Shown here: positions 10,694 through 19,926 of the stretch, piece by piece
Layout: every line of letters starts with the position of its first letter
Numbering within the stretch: the first letter of the stretch is position 1
Notes under the pieces: model-generated
Database searches by the model: none
Told to the model about the DNA's origin: nothing
The model's input: only the letters and a program-made list of their open reading frames with translations
Position numbers and translations under genes: made by a program
Assembly (NCBI GenBank): GCA_041398565.1
Contig: JAWKUN010000005.1
Coordinates: forward strand, 930,001 to 994,000
Direction of reading: 5' to 3'
Origin: DATGPD01 sp041398565
Lineage (GTDB): Bacteria; Planctomycetota; UBA1135; UBA2386
DNA: 64,000 nt

Positions 10694-11938
10694 TCAGATG
10701 TTGTTGAAGTGGAGCGACTCGGCCAAACGCGGGTCGCGCTCGGGCACCAGCGGCGTCTTGCGCAAGCCGACCAGGGTCGCACCGAGGATGACCGCCGCGA
10801 CACCGAGCACGCTGGTGACGTCGAGCACGTGCAGGTGCAGGCCCGGCTCGTGGTGACCCTCGCCGGTCGGATGCCAGTTCGGCAGGATCAGGAAGGCCAT
10901 GTCGACCCAGTGCATCACCAGCATGAACACGGCGGCGACCGCCAAGGTGAGGCGGTTGCGCTTGATGTGGCGCGACATCAGGAAGGCGAACGGCGCCAGG
11001 AAGTGGCCGAACACGAGCGCTGCGCCGACCCACTGCCAGTTGCCTTCCTTGCGGTGCGCGTAGAAGGCGGTCTCCTCCGGCAGATTCGCGTACCAGATGA
11101 GCATGTACTGCGAGAAGTTCACGTAGGTCCAGAAGACCATGAACGCGAACAGCAGCTTGCCCATGTCGTGGTAGTGCTCGGTGGTCACCGCCTCCTTGAG
11201 GTAGCCCTGCCGGCCGAGATACATGCACAACAGCGCCAGGGTGGCCATGAACGCCATGAATCCGCCGGCGAAGTAGCACACGCCGAAGATGGTCGAGAAC
11301 CAGTGCGGGTCGAGCGACATGATCCAGTCGAACGCCGCGAAGGTGATCGACAGGGCGAAGAGCAAGGTGGCCGGCGCGGCGATCCGCGCCAGGCGCAGGG
11401 TGATGCGCGGGTCGCCACTCTGGTCTTGGGCGAGCGAGGCGCGCTTGAAGTAGGCGGCGACGCCGATCCAGATGACGAAGTAGATCCCGGCGCGCAGATA
11501 CCAGAACCCTTGGTTGAGGTACGCCTTCTTCCCCTGCAGGACGAGGTCCTCGGGGTGCGCGTCCATGTCGACCCAGTGGTGGTACAGCTGGTGCAATCCG
11601 AGGGCGATCGGCACGAACAGCAGGGCCATGAGCGGCACCACCGTGGCCACGTGCTCGGCGATGCGACGCACCACTACCGACCAGCCGGCGCGGGCCAGGT
11701 GCTGCAGCAACACGAAGATCAGACCGCCCAGCACGATGCCCAGCCCCCACATGTAGGCGACCAGGTAGCCGTGCAAGAAGCGGGTCCAGTCGGTGAAGTA
11801 GCCGATGGCCGCACTGGCGACGACCAGCACGGCGCCGCCGGCGAGCAGCAGACGCGCGGGGCCGGCGAGCGCACCTTCGTGCACCCGGGTGACCAGCTTG
11901 GGAGCGACGTGTTCGACAGGAGGAGCGACGGCGGTCAT
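10694..11938 (-). CDS. actF: ACIII subunit ActF, NrfD-like paralogue
   Basis: A 414-residue polytopic membrane subunit of Alternative Complex III, the quinol:cytochrome c oxidoreductase that replaces bc1. It is one of two NrfD/PsrC-like subunits (the other is ActC) but shorter. Typical ActF stretches are YLVAYMWGLGIVLGGLIFVL, DWIMSLDPHWFSTIFGVCYF, WTYVNFSQYMLIWYANLPEE and GALALVFGHF-like VGAALVFGHFLAPFAFLMSR. About ten helices are visible. It is encoded one base after actE and 10 bases before the small membrane protein. It probably contributes to proton translocation; quinone binding is more often attributed to ActC. Confidence 0.92.
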   Translation of the reverse strand: MTAVAPPVEHVAPKLVTRVHEGALAGPARLLLAGGAVLVVASAAIGYFTDWTRFLHGYLVAYMWGLGIVLGGLIFVLLQHLARAGWSVVVRRIAEHVATVVPLMALLFVPIALGLHQLYHHWVDMDAHPEDLVLQGKKAYLNQGFWYLRAGIYFVIWIGVAAYFKRASLAQDQSGDPRITLRLARIAAPATLLFALSITFAAFDWIMSLDPHWFSTIFGVCYFAGGFMAFMATLALLCMYLGRQGYLKEAVTTEHYHDMGKLLFAFMVFWTYVNFSQYMLIWYANLPEETAFYAHRKEGNWQWVGAALVFGHFLAPFAFLMSRHIKRNRLTLAVAAVFMLVMHWVDMAFLILPNWHPTGEGHHEPGLHLHVLDVTSVLGVAAVILGATLVGLRKTPLVPERDPRLAESLHFNNI

Positions 11939-11939
11939 C

Positions 11940-12551
11940 TCACTTCGGAGCCTTCATCCGGAATTGCAGAGCGCGGACGTACTCGGCGATGGCCCAGCGG
12001 TCGGACCAGTCAACCTGGTGCGCGTAGCTGGGCATGGTGTTGAAGCCGTCGGTGATCGCACCGACGATGCGACCCACCGGCAGGTCGGCGCGGTCCTCCG
12101 CGTAGAAGGACGGCACCGGCACCGGCCAGCGCTTTGCCACCAGTCCCTGGCCACTCCCCGTGCGGTCGTGGCAGGGCGCGCAATTGATGTCGAAGCGCTC
12201 GCGCCCGCGCTCGAGAAGCGCCAGGTCGCGCTTGAGTGGACTGCGGGTGACCCAGGTGACGCTCTGATCGGCAGCCACGGACTTGTAGACGTAGAGGTCG
12301 CCCTCCGCGATCGAACCGCGCGCCACCGTCCCTGGCGGAGCCAAACGCATCGCCGGCCCTTCGTGCCAGGCGCCGTCGACGAAGACCTGGCTCTCGGCCT
12401 GCGCGCGCAGCTTGGGCTGGAAGTCCATGTCGAGGACCGGGTGCAGCGGCGGCCGTCGCGACACGCCGCCGCGGCAGCCGGCGGCGGCAAGAGCCGAGGC
12501 CAGCAGGAACCACCTACCGAGAGGGGCGAGGGTGCGCATGGTCATGGTCAC
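11940..12551 (-). CDS. actE: ACIII monoheme cytochrome c subunit ActE
   Basis: A roughly 203-residue lipoprotein-like cytochrome c. The N-terminus ends in ASALAAAGCRGG, a good lipobox with Cys as the first mature residue. The single heme motif is CAPCH, followed by DRTGSGQGLVAKRWP, and the distal Met is probably in FNTMPSYAHQV. GTG 12551 is given because it overlaps the actD stop as GTGA like other junctions here; ATGs at 12545 and 12539 are possible and change only a few residues. ActE accepts electrons from the ActA/ActB side and passes them to the oxidase cytochrome c domain. Confidence 0.9.
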   Translation of the reverse strand: MTMTMRTLAPLGRWFLLASALAAAGCRGGVSRRPPLHPVLDMDFQPKLRAQAESQVFVDGAWHEGPAMRLAPPGTVARGSIAEGDLYVYKSVAADQSVTWVTRSPLKRDLALLERGRERFDINCAPCHDRTGSGQGLVAKRWPVPVPSFYAEDRADLPVGRIVGAITDGFNTMPSYAHQVDWSDRWAIAEYVRALQFRMKAPK

Positions 12552-13081
12552 TCGTCCTCCACGAGCTCGACCTCGTGGCCGCCGGCGTCCTGGAGGTCCT
12601 GCGGAGTGCGCTGCGAGTCGAACTTCGGATCGCTCGAGTCGATCGACAGGAAGAAGCGGTCGTCGGTGGCGCGGTGGAACGTGGAGTGCTTGAAGATCGG
12701 ATGGTGCAGGCGGGGCAGGCGGTTGATGCCGAACATCGACAGCAGCGTGCCGAACGCGGCCAGGAGCACCATGCACTCGAACGTGATCGGGATGGTCGAC
12801 GGCCAGGCGTACGGCCTCTTGCCGCTGACCCAGATTTCGTAGTCGACCGCATTCATCCACCACATCATCAACTGCGCGCCGGCGATACCGAGCAGCCCGC
12901 CGCAGGCGGCGAACCAGCCGACGTGGCTGGCGCCCTGCTTGAGCAGACCGTCCATCCCGTGCACCGGGAACGGCGTGTGCGCATCGACCCTGGTGTAGCC
13001 CTTGTCGATGATCTTCTTGGCCGCGCCATAGATCGCTGCCGCCGAGTCGAACTCGGCGACGACACCCCACTTGCGGTTCAT
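12548..13081 (-). CDS. actD: ACIII subunit ActD (DUF3341)
   Basis: A 177-residue DUF3341 protein. After a soluble ferredoxin-like start (GVVAEFDSAAAIYGAAKKI, then AHTPFPVHGMD) come two membrane helices around HVGWFAACGGLLGIAGAQLM and FECMVLLAAFGTLLSMFG. The tail has the RFFLSIDSSDPKFD strand typical of ActD. It holds no cofactor and is a structural ACIII subunit. The ATG at 13081 overlaps the actC stop by four bases (ATGA). Confidence 0.92.
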   Translation of the reverse strand: MNRKWGVVAEFDSAAAIYGAAKKIIDKGYTRVDAHTPFPVHGMDGLLKQGASHVGWFAACGGLLGIAGAQLMMWWMNAVDYEIWVSGKRPYAWPSTIPITFECMVLLAAFGTLLSMFGINRLPRLHHPIFKHSTFHRATDDRFFLSIDSSDPKFDSQRTPQDLQDAGGHEVELVEDE

Positions 13082-14520
13082 ACGTGTGCCCCCTCGTGCG
13101 CCGGTGTGCCGTGGTGAACTCCGTGCCCGTGTCCGTGGTGCGGGTTGGCGACCTTCATGGTGCCCTTGACCTCGCTGATGGCCAGGATCGGCAGGAAGCG
13201 CGCAAACAGCAGGAACATGGTGAAGAACAGACCGAAGCTTCCGGCCAGGGTCAGGATGTCGATCAACGTCGGCCGGAAGTAGCCCCAGCTCGACGGCATG
13301 AAGTCACGGTGCAGCGAGGTGATGGTGATCACGAAGCGCTCGAACCACATGCCGATGTTGACGAAGATCGACATGATGAAGAGGAACCAAGGCGTGCGAC
13401 GCAGCTTGCGGATCCAGAAGAACTGGGGCGAGATCACGTTGCACGACACCATGATCCAGTAGGACCACCAGTACGGCCCGGTCGCGCGGTTGATGAACGC
13501 GTACTTCTCGTACTCGACACCGCTGTACCACGCGATGAAGAACTCCATCCCGTACGCGTAGCCGACCATCGTGCCGGTCACGAGGATGATCTTCGCCATG
13601 TTGTCCAGCGTGTTGAGCGTGACCAGGTTCTGCAGACCCAACCACTGCCGCGCCGGCACCAGCAGGGTGATCACCATGGCGAAGCCGGAGAAGATGGCGC
13701 CCGCCACGAAGTAGGGCGGGAAGATCGTCGTGTGCCAGCCGGGGAGGATGGACACCGCGAAGTCGAAGGACACGATCGAGTGCACCGACAGCACCAGCGG
13801 CGTGCTGAGGCCGGCGAGGATCAGGTAGGCCTTCTCGTAGTTGAGCCAGTGGCGGTTGCTGCCGTGCCAGCCGAGCGAGAAGAAGCCGTACAGCCGCGCC
13901 GCCAGGAGCTTGCCGCGCTGCGCGAAACGATCGCGGTAGGTGGCGAGGTCGGGGATCAGACCGACGTACCAGAACAGGAGCGACACCGTGAAGTACGTGC
14001 TCACCGCGAACACGTCCCACAGCAGCGGGCTCTTGAAGTTCGGCCACATCGCCATCTGGTTCGGCAGCGGGAACACCCAGTAGATGACCCAGATGCGGCC
14101 GACGTGGATGGCCGGGAACACGCCCGCCGCCATCACCGCGAAGATCGTCATCGCCTCCGCGAAGCGATTGATCGACGTGCGCCACTTCTGCCGGAACAGG
14201 AACAGGATGGCCGAGATCAGGGTGCCGGCGTGGCCGATGCCGATCCAGAACACGAAGTTCACGATCGGCCAGCCCCAGCCCACGGGGTTGTTGTTGCCCC
14301 AGACGCCGACGCCCTTCCAGATCAGGTAGGTGACGGCAGCGCCGAGATTCGCCAGCAGCATCACCGAGATGCCGAACAGGAGGAACCAGCCCCTCGGCGT
14401 GCGCGCCTCGCTGACCCGGGCCACCGTGTCGGTGACCGATGCCAGAGTCTCGTTGCCCTCGACGATCGGCGCCCGCTGCAGCGGATTCTCGGGCAGGTCT
14501 TGAACGATGATCGCGGTCAT
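13078..14520 (-). CDS. actC: ACIII quinol-binding subunit ActC (NrfD family)
   Basis: A 480-residue membrane protein of the NrfD/PsrC family with about ten helices. It starts with the typical short cytosolic or periplasmic leader and then WFLLFGISVMLLANLGAAVT. Other ActC-like segments are IGIGHAGTLISAILFLFRQK, HSIVSFDFAVSILPGWHTTI and VNIGMWFERFVITITSLHRD; conserved His, Asp and Arg residues in these helices line the quinol site and proposed proton path. The C-terminus is His-rich (HHGHGHGVHHGTPAHEG). It lies three bases after actB and overlaps actD. Confidence 0.94.
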   Translation of the reverse strand: MTAIIVQDLPENPLQRAPIVEGNETLASVTDTVARVSEARTPRGWFLLFGISVMLLANLGAAVTYLIWKGVGVWGNNNPVGWGWPIVNFVFWIGIGHAGTLISAILFLFRQKWRTSINRFAEAMTIFAVMAAGVFPAIHVGRIWVIYWVFPLPNQMAMWPNFKSPLLWDVFAVSTYFTVSLLFWYVGLIPDLATYRDRFAQRGKLLAARLYGFFSLGWHGSNRHWLNYEKAYLILAGLSTPLVLSVHSIVSFDFAVSILPGWHTTIFPPYFVAGAIFSGFAMVITLLVPARQWLGLQNLVTLNTLDNMAKIILVTGTMVGYAYGMEFFIAWYSGVEYEKYAFINRATGPYWWSYWIMVSCNVISPQFFWIRKLRRTPWFLFIMSIFVNIGMWFERFVITITSLHRDFMPSSWGYFRPTLIDILTLAGSFGLFFTMFLLFARFLPILAISEVKGTMKVANPHHGHGHGVHHGTPAHEGAHV

Positions 14521-14523
14521 GGG

Positions 14524-17500
14524 TCAGACCAGCTCCGGGTGAGGATTGCGGATGCGCGCCACGTAGGTGGTGCGCGGCTTGACGTTCAGCTCGGACAGCA
14601 TGGCGTAGCTGAGGGCGTGCGCCTTGAGGCGCGACACGCGGCTCTCCTTGTCGGAGATGTTGCCGAAGGTGATCGCCTGGGTGGGACAGGCCTGCGCGCA
14701 GGCCGTGACCACGTCGCCGTCGCGGATCGAACGCTTCTCGCGCTTGGCGACGTTGCGCGCCCCCTCGATCCGCTGCACGCAGTAGGTGCACTTCTCCATC
14801 ACGCCGCGGCTGCGCACCGTGACGTCGGGATTCATCGCCATCTTCTCCGGCGTCGACTTGTTGCCGGTGAAGTCGAAGAAGTTGAACCGGCGCACCTTGT
14901 ACGGGCAGTTGTTGCTGCAGTAGCGCGTGCCGATGCAGCGGTTGTAGACCATGTCGTTGAGCCCCTCGGGGCCGTGCGTGGTCGCCGCGACCGGGCACAC
15001 CGACTCGCAAGGCGCGTTCTCGCACTGCATGCACGGCACCGGCTGAGCGACCATCTGCGGCTCGGCGGCGGCGGCGATGGTCTTGCTGTCCTCGACGTTG
15101 CCGACCGAGCCCGGGTCGTCCTGACCGACCGGAGCCGTGAAGTAGCGGTCGATGCGCAGCCAGTGCATCTCGCGCCCCTTGCGCACCTGCGGTTTGCCGA
15201 CCACCGGAACGTTGTTCTCGGCCACGCAAGCGAGGACGCAGGCATTGCAGCCCGTGCACCCGTTCAGGTCGATCGACATGCCCCACTGATAGGGGCCCTT
15301 GTAGTCGCGCTCCTCCCACAGGGACTTGGCCAGGTCGACCTCGGTGCGTCCCTGCAGCTGGGCCTGCTTGGCCAGCGGCGACATCGCCGGCGCAAAGCCA
15401 GGGTCGGCCTTGTAGCCGGCCACGGTCTGCTCGCGGTAGAGCGCACGCCCCTCGATGGTGCCGTGGTCCTGCGTGGTGGCCATCGGGTAGGTGCCGCCGG
15501 TCTTGCGTGCCGCGGCGCCGAGCGCGAAGGAGAGGCCATCGCTGCCGCGCACCTTGTAGGCATCGAACCCGGCACCCTGCGCCACGCGGTGTTCGGGAGT
15601 GAGCTCGCGGCCGAAGCCCAGTTCGAGTGTGACCGACCAGTCGGCGTGGCCCGGCGCCACCCACACCGGCAGCTCGAGCTTGCGATCGCCGACGGTCAGC
15701 TCGATCAGGTCGCCGAGCGTGACGTCGAGCGCGCGCGCGGTCGCCAGACTCATCAGCGCCGCGTTGTCCCAGGTCAGCTTGGTGGTCGGGTGCGGCAGCT
15801 CCTGCGCCCAAGCGTTGTTGGCGTTGCGCCCGTCGTCGACGCTGGCGTGCGCCTGGAAGGCAACCTCGAGCGCGCTGGCACTGCCCGGCGCCGGCTTGCC
15901 GATGCTCGACACGGCGCGGCCGATGTCGCTGCCACGCAGGGCGGGTACGCCCACACGCGGGGTGGCGCTACCACCGACGACACCGTCGTGCACCGCCCGA
16001 TCCCACCAACGATCGAAGCCGTCGCCGGCCTGGGAGCGCGGCCTCCACGTCTCGCGCACGAGCTCGTGCCCCGACACCGTGCTGTGCTCGATCAGATGAG
16101 CGAGGAACTCCGCCGCCGACACGCCACCGTAGAGCGGCATGACCAGCGGCTGCATGATCGTCGCGGTGCCGTCCCAGGCGAGCGCGTCGCCCCACGTCTC
16201 CAGGTCGTGCGCCTGATGCACGTGCCAGGTCGCGTGGCGGGCCGTCTCGTCCTGGTGCAGCCCGAGGTGCACGCTGAAGGGCACCTTGGCCAGCTTGTCG
16301 GCGAAGCCGAAGTCGGCCGGCGCGTTGTAGACCGGGTTGGCACCCAAGCAGACCAACGCACGCACCTCGCCGGCGGCCATCGCCGTGGTCAGCTCGCGCA
16401 GCGAGGCCAGCTGATCGAAGGCCAGGCCCGGCGGTGTCGCGGTGAACTGCACCACCGAGCCCACGCTGCCCAACATCGTGTTGATCGCGTGCGCCGCGGC
16501 GTGCACCGCAGCCGGCTGGCGCGGGCCGACGCACACGAACGCGCGCCCCTTGCTGGCCCAGAGGTCCTTGGCCAGGACCGGGATCCAGTTCTTGCCGCGG
16601 CTCTGGAAGCCGGTGTCCTTGTGTGCCCTCAGGGCGTTCGCCACGTCGTCGCCGATGCCGCTGGCACCGAGCTCGAGCAGGGCCGCTCCCAGCGCGAACA
16701 GGGCAGGGCCGACCTCGCACGCGCGCAGTCGGAAGCGATGGTCGGCCAGGCTGCCGGTGGGGGTGAAGCACGGCTCGGCCACGTACAGACGCGGCATGTC
16801 GCCGCCCGTGGACGGCGCGCGGCGGCGGTCGCCCCAGGCGCGCGCGTAGGCGAGCGCCGCCGGGCCGCTCGCCAGCAGGTCGTGGTCGAAGCAGGCGACC
16901 ACGTTCGCCTGCTTGACGTCGTAGTGCGCATCCAGCGCTTGGCCGAAGGCCAACTTGGCGCCGGCGACCTCCTGGTCGCGGTTGACGGGCGTCCACACGT
17001 GCAGCTTCGCCTCCGGCAGCTGATCGTGGACGCGCCGCAGCATGGCGCCGAGGGTGGGGGACGTCGACGGCTCGACCAGGATCGCCAGACCCTTGCCGCG
17101 CGCTGTTCCCAGCGCCGCCAATTGGGGTTGCCACGACGCCAAGAACGTCGCCAACCCGCCGGCCGCATGGGGCTCGCCGCCGTGCTCGCCCTCGTGTGCC
17201 CCTGCCGGGGTTTCCGGCCCACGCGCCGCACGCGAGCGCGCGGGATCGTACAGGTTGAGCAAGTCGGCGATCATCGCCACGCTCGAACCACCGAGGCTCA
17301 TCGGGTGCTCGGGGTTGCCGGCGACCATGGTCGGACGCCCGTCGTGGCTGGTCACCAGCGAGCCGACGCCGTAGCCGCCGCACAAGTGCGCGCTCGCGTA
17401 GTACTCGCCCCGACCGGGCACGAGGCCGGCGGGACGCTTGGCGAACGGCAGGATGCGGGTCAGCGGCTTGCGGCAACTGGTCATGCCCGCAAGCGCGACC

Positions 17501-17706
17501 GAAGCCGCGACCACACCCAAGAACCTGCGCCGCGACACCGCATCCGGCGGCAGATCGGCACCGTCCTCGAACTCCTGGCTCAGCCAGCGCTGGTAGTCGG
17601 CTCCACCAGCGAGCTGATCGAGACTGCGCCAGTAGCCGACGTCTGGGGACTGCGAGGAATCGGTGGAGGCGGCGGCCATCGTGCCGCGCGTCGGTGCATC
17701 GCTCAT
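14524..17706 (-). CDS. actB: ACIII iron-sulfur subunit ActB
   Basis: A 1060-residue periplasmic subunit fusing a molybdopterin-oxidoreductase-like domain with an NrfC-like ferredoxin domain. A twin-arginine signal sits at residues 59-75 (RRRFLGVVAASVALAG), unusually far from the N-terminus, as in other ActB proteins. Four Fe-S motif groups lie in the last 250 residues: CTGCNACVLAC near 818, CMQCENAPCESVCP near 892, CIGTRYCSNNCPY near 922, and CTYC near 973 with CAQACP near 1003. The molybdopterin-like half has no obvious Mo ligand and is expected to be empty. Its ATG overlaps the actA stop (ATGA). Confidence 0.94.
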   Translation of the reverse strand: MSDAPTRGTMAAASTDSSQSPDVGYWRSLDQLAGGADYQRWLSQEFEDGADLPPDAVSRRRFLGVVAASVALAGMTSCRKPLTRILPFAKRPAGLVPGRGEYYASAHLCGGYGVGSLVTSHDGRPTMVAGNPEHPMSLGGSSVAMIADLLNLYDPARSRAARGPETPAGAHEGEHGGEPHAAGGLATFLASWQPQLAALGTARGKGLAILVEPSTSPTLGAMLRRVHDQLPEAKLHVWTPVNRDQEVAGAKLAFGQALDAHYDVKQANVVACFDHDLLASGPAALAYARAWGDRRRAPSTGGDMPRLYVAEPCFTPTGSLADHRFRLRACEVGPALFALGAALLELGASGIGDDVANALRAHKDTGFQSRGKNWIPVLAKDLWASKGRAFVCVGPRQPAAVHAAAHAINTMLGSVGSVVQFTATPPGLAFDQLASLRELTTAMAAGEVRALVCLGANPVYNAPADFGFADKLAKVPFSVHLGLHQDETARHATWHVHQAHDLETWGDALAWDGTATIMQPLVMPLYGGVSAAEFLAHLIEHSTVSGHELVRETWRPRSQAGDGFDRWWDRAVHDGVVGGSATPRVGVPALRGSDIGRAVSSIGKPAPGSASALEVAFQAHASVDDGRNANNAWAQELPHPTTKLTWDNAALMSLATARALDVTLGDLIELTVGDRKLELPVWVAPGHADWSVTLELGFGRELTPEHRVAQGAGFDAYKVRGSDGLSFALGAAARKTGGTYPMATTQDHGTIEGRALYREQTVAGYKADPGFAPAMSPLAKQAQLQGRTEVDLAKSLWEERDYKGPYQWGMSIDLNGCTGCNACVLACVAENNVPVVGKPQVRKGREMHWLRIDRYFTAPVGQDDPGSVGNVEDSKTIAAAAEPQMVAQPVPCMQCENAPCESVCPVAATTHGPEGLNDMVYNRCIGTRYCSNNCPYKVRRFNFFDFTGNKSTPEKMAMNPDVTVRSRGVMEKCTYCVQRIEGARNVAKREKRSIRDGDVVTACAQACPTQAITFGNISDKESRVSRLKAHALSYAMLSELNVKPRTTYVARIRNPHPELV

Positions 17707-18341
17707 CGGTGACAGCCCGAGCAGTGAGTGGGCGGTTGGATGTTCTTTTCCTGCTTGATCTTGTCAGCGACCGCCTGGTCGTGCACGTAGGCCATGTTGG
17801 TCACCTCCGAGGTCGGACGGAGGTATCGCTCGGGCTTGCGGTGGCAGTCGAGGCACCAGCCCATCGACAGCGGTTCCATCTGCCGCACGACCTCCATCTT
17901 GTCGATGCGGCCGTGGCAGCTCACGCAGCCGACGCCTGCTCGCACGTGCGCCTCGTGGTTGAAGTAGGCGTACTGCGGCAGCATGTGCACCTTGACCCAG
18001 GGGATCGAGTCGCCGCTGGCGACCGTCTGGCGCAACAGCTCCAGCTTGGTGCTGTCCTTGCGCACCTGGCCGTGGCAGTTCATGCAGGTGTTGGCGTCGG
18101 GGATCGACGCGTGCGGACTCCGCTCGACGTTCTGGTGGCAGTAGCGGCAGTCCATCCCGAGGAGGCCGGCATGCAGCTTGTGGCTGTAGGCGATCGGTTG
18201 CTCCGGGGCGTAGCCGACGTCGGTGTTCCGGGGAGAGAACCAGTAGCCGATGACGAACGTCACCAGAGCGCCGCCAGCGAGGACGAGTCCGCCGACGATC
18301 TGCGGCAGTCGGTTGGTCCACTTGGGGAAGAGGAGGGTCAA
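17703..18341 (-). CDS. actA: ACIII pentaheme cytochrome c subunit ActA
   Basis: First gene of the respiratory operon, about 212 residues. Five CxxCH motifs are visible: CRYCH, CMNCH, CVSCH, CLDCH and CSGCH, the last ending the protein; five hemes is the count known for ActA. The TTG at 18341 is chosen because LFPKWTNRLPQIVGG immediately after it is the conserved start of the protein and its membrane helix; the frame stays open upstream but is Arg-rich. A weak GAGG lies about 11 bases before it. ActA anchors in the membrane and relays electrons between ActB/ActC and ActE. Confidence 0.88.
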   Translation of the reverse strand: MTLLFPKWTNRLPQIVGGLVLAGGALVTFVIGYWFSPRNTDVGYAPEQPIAYSHKLHAGLLGMDCRYCHQNVERSPHASIPDANTCMNCHGQVRKDSTKLELLRQTVASGDSIPWVKVHMLPQYAYFNHEAHVRAGVGCVSCHGRIDKMEVVRQMEPLSMGWCLDCHRKPERYLRPTSEVTNMAYVHDQAVADKIKQEKNIQPPTHCSGCHR

Positions 18342-18593
18342 AGCTCTGCCTCGCAAGGAGGAGTGGATCGGGCCCAGCCTGCGCCCCTTTTGCCGAGCGG
18401 AAACCCTCCCAGCGTAAGGCTTTACAGTCTGCTGCCCGAGAACGACAAGGACGGTCCGCGACCGGCGAAAAGCGGGTCTACAAGATCTCCCTCGCGGGTG
18501 CAATTTCAGTCTGGAAAGATCTTGTGGCGTGGACGTGACGTCGCGCGACGACCGACGCCGCGCTGGTCGCACAGCCGACGGCCTGGTCGGAGT
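18342..18593. other. Upstream region of the respiratory operon
   Basis: These 252 bases separate actA from the end of the SGNH hydrolase gene. The promoter for the 12-gene respiratory operon should lie here because the next gene upstream is on the same strand but functionally unrelated. A short imperfect palindrome, GTAAGGCTTTAC, lies at 18414-18425. No clear -35/-10 pair was recognised. Confidence 0.4.
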
Positions 18594-19745
18594 TCAGGTG
18601 CCACCCAACAGACGCGCGACGAACGTCGCGAGGGCCGGAGCGGCGAGCGCGTGTGCTTTCTCGTTGCCGTGCAGGTCCGACGGATCGACCCAGAGGTCTT
18701 CGGCACGCTGACCCAGGAACGTCGGTAGGAGATCCAGGAACGGAATGGCCTCGGCGGCACAGAAGTCCTCGACGACGCGATGCAGCGTGCGGAACGGGTA
18801 GTGTTCCCCGGCCGCGAGGTTCTGGAAGAGCGGCCACACGACCACACCGAACTTCGCCGAGTGCGTCTGGCACCAGCCCCGCATGGCACGCAGGGCCTCT
18901 TGTGGCCCTCCCGAGGGCCAGAACATGTCGGGGGTCTCGGCCTTCGCGGCATAGAAGGGATCGCCCGGGTCGATGCTCAGGAGCAATTGACCCCAGTCGA
19001 TCGCCGGATCGAGGTCGAAACGGTGGCGAAAGCTGTAGACCGCATCGGCGATCTGCAGGATCCGCAGGGGGTAGTGCGGCCGACGTACGACGTCGGGTGA
19101 CTCCAGAGCCACCGTATTCGGCATCAACGCGACGTCGTTGAGGCAGAGCGACACCAACACGACGTCCGGCTCGAGGCGGCCGAAGCGGTCGCGCAGCGCC
19201 CACCAGTACTCATCGACGTAGAGCGCGCCGGCAGCGCCGCAGTTGACGGTGTGTAGGTCGCCCAGCCCCGACTGCCCGCGCAGGATCGTCTCCACCAGAC
19301 GGACCCAGGTGACCTCGGCGCTGACGCCCCACCCGAACGTGAACGAGTCGCCGATGCACACGACCCGGCGCGTACCCGGCGGCTTCTCCCAGGTCAGGTC
19401 GGCCCGGTCGCGGATGCCCAGCGAGTTGATGTCGACGCGCGCACAGCCGCGCGCGTCCATGTACGGCCGCCGGCCGCCGCGGTAGCACATGTAGAACACC
19501 GTGCCCGGCGCCCAGGTCCCCCGGTGTCGTGGCAGGCCGGGCTCGACCACGAGGCCGCGCGCCTTGGCCTGCGCGTAGTCGACGCGGTGACGGTCGCTGT
19601 CCTCGAAGTAGCTCTCGTAGCGCGCGCGGCCAGCGAGCGGGTTCCACGACCGCAACACCAACTCGGCCAACGCCAGGGCCAGGACGAGGCCGAGCGACAG
19701 CGCGACGAGACGGCTCCACCAGCGCGCGCGACGGGGCTTCGGCAT
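18594..19745 (-). CDS. Membrane-anchored SGNH/GDSL hydrolase
   Basis: A 383-residue protein with an N-terminal membrane anchor after a basic start (MPKPRRARWWSRL, then VALSLGLVLALALAELVL). The SGNH blocks are present: VVCIGDSFTFGWG holds the nucleophile Ser, SLCLNDVAL holds the block III Asn, and VDPSDLHGNEKAHALAA holds the catalytic Asp and His. Such proteins are exported esterases or O-acetyl-modifying enzymes, often acting on polysaccharides. The ATG at 19745 is used; the open frame continues upstream without homology. It is divergent from the DUF4011 helicase gene, with 181 bases between the starts. The substrate is not predictable. Confidence 0.85.
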   Translation of the reverse strand: MPKPRRARWWSRLVALSLGLVLALALAELVLRSWNPLAGRARYESYFEDSDRHRVDYAQAKARGLVVEPGLPRHRGTWAPGTVFYMCYRGGRRPYMDARGCARVDINSLGIRDRADLTWEKPPGTRRVVCIGDSFTFGWGVSAEVTWVRLVETILRGQSGLGDLHTVNCGAAGALYVDEYWWALRDRFGRLEPDVVLVSLCLNDVALMPNTVALESPDVVRRPHYPLRILQIADAVYSFRHRFDLDPAIDWGQLLLSIDPGDPFYAAKAETPDMFWPSGGPQEALRAMRGWCQTHSAKFGVVVWPLFQNLAAGEHYPFRTLHRVVEDFCAAEAIPFLDLLPTFLGQRAEDLWVDPSDLHGNEKAHALAAPALATFVARLLGGT

Positions 19746-19926
19746 GGTCTCCGGCACGGTGCGGGAGTCGGCGAAGGAGGTCAAGCGCCTGCCGCCCCGG
19801 CGGTTCGGGAATCCCGCGGTGCGCGCAAGGACGCGCGGCGCCGCTCGGGTCTGCCGGGCGACAGCAAATCGACGCTTTGGCCGCGCCCGCCGCCACGGTA
19901 GGAACGCCATCGCCCGCAGGCTCCGC

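Noticed and set aside
13084..17712. A 1542-codon open frame on the plus strand
   Set aside because: It lies opposite actB, actC and neighbouring subunits, whose families are certain. The translation is Arg/His/Val/Gln-rich with no domain; long antisense frames are expected at this GC content.
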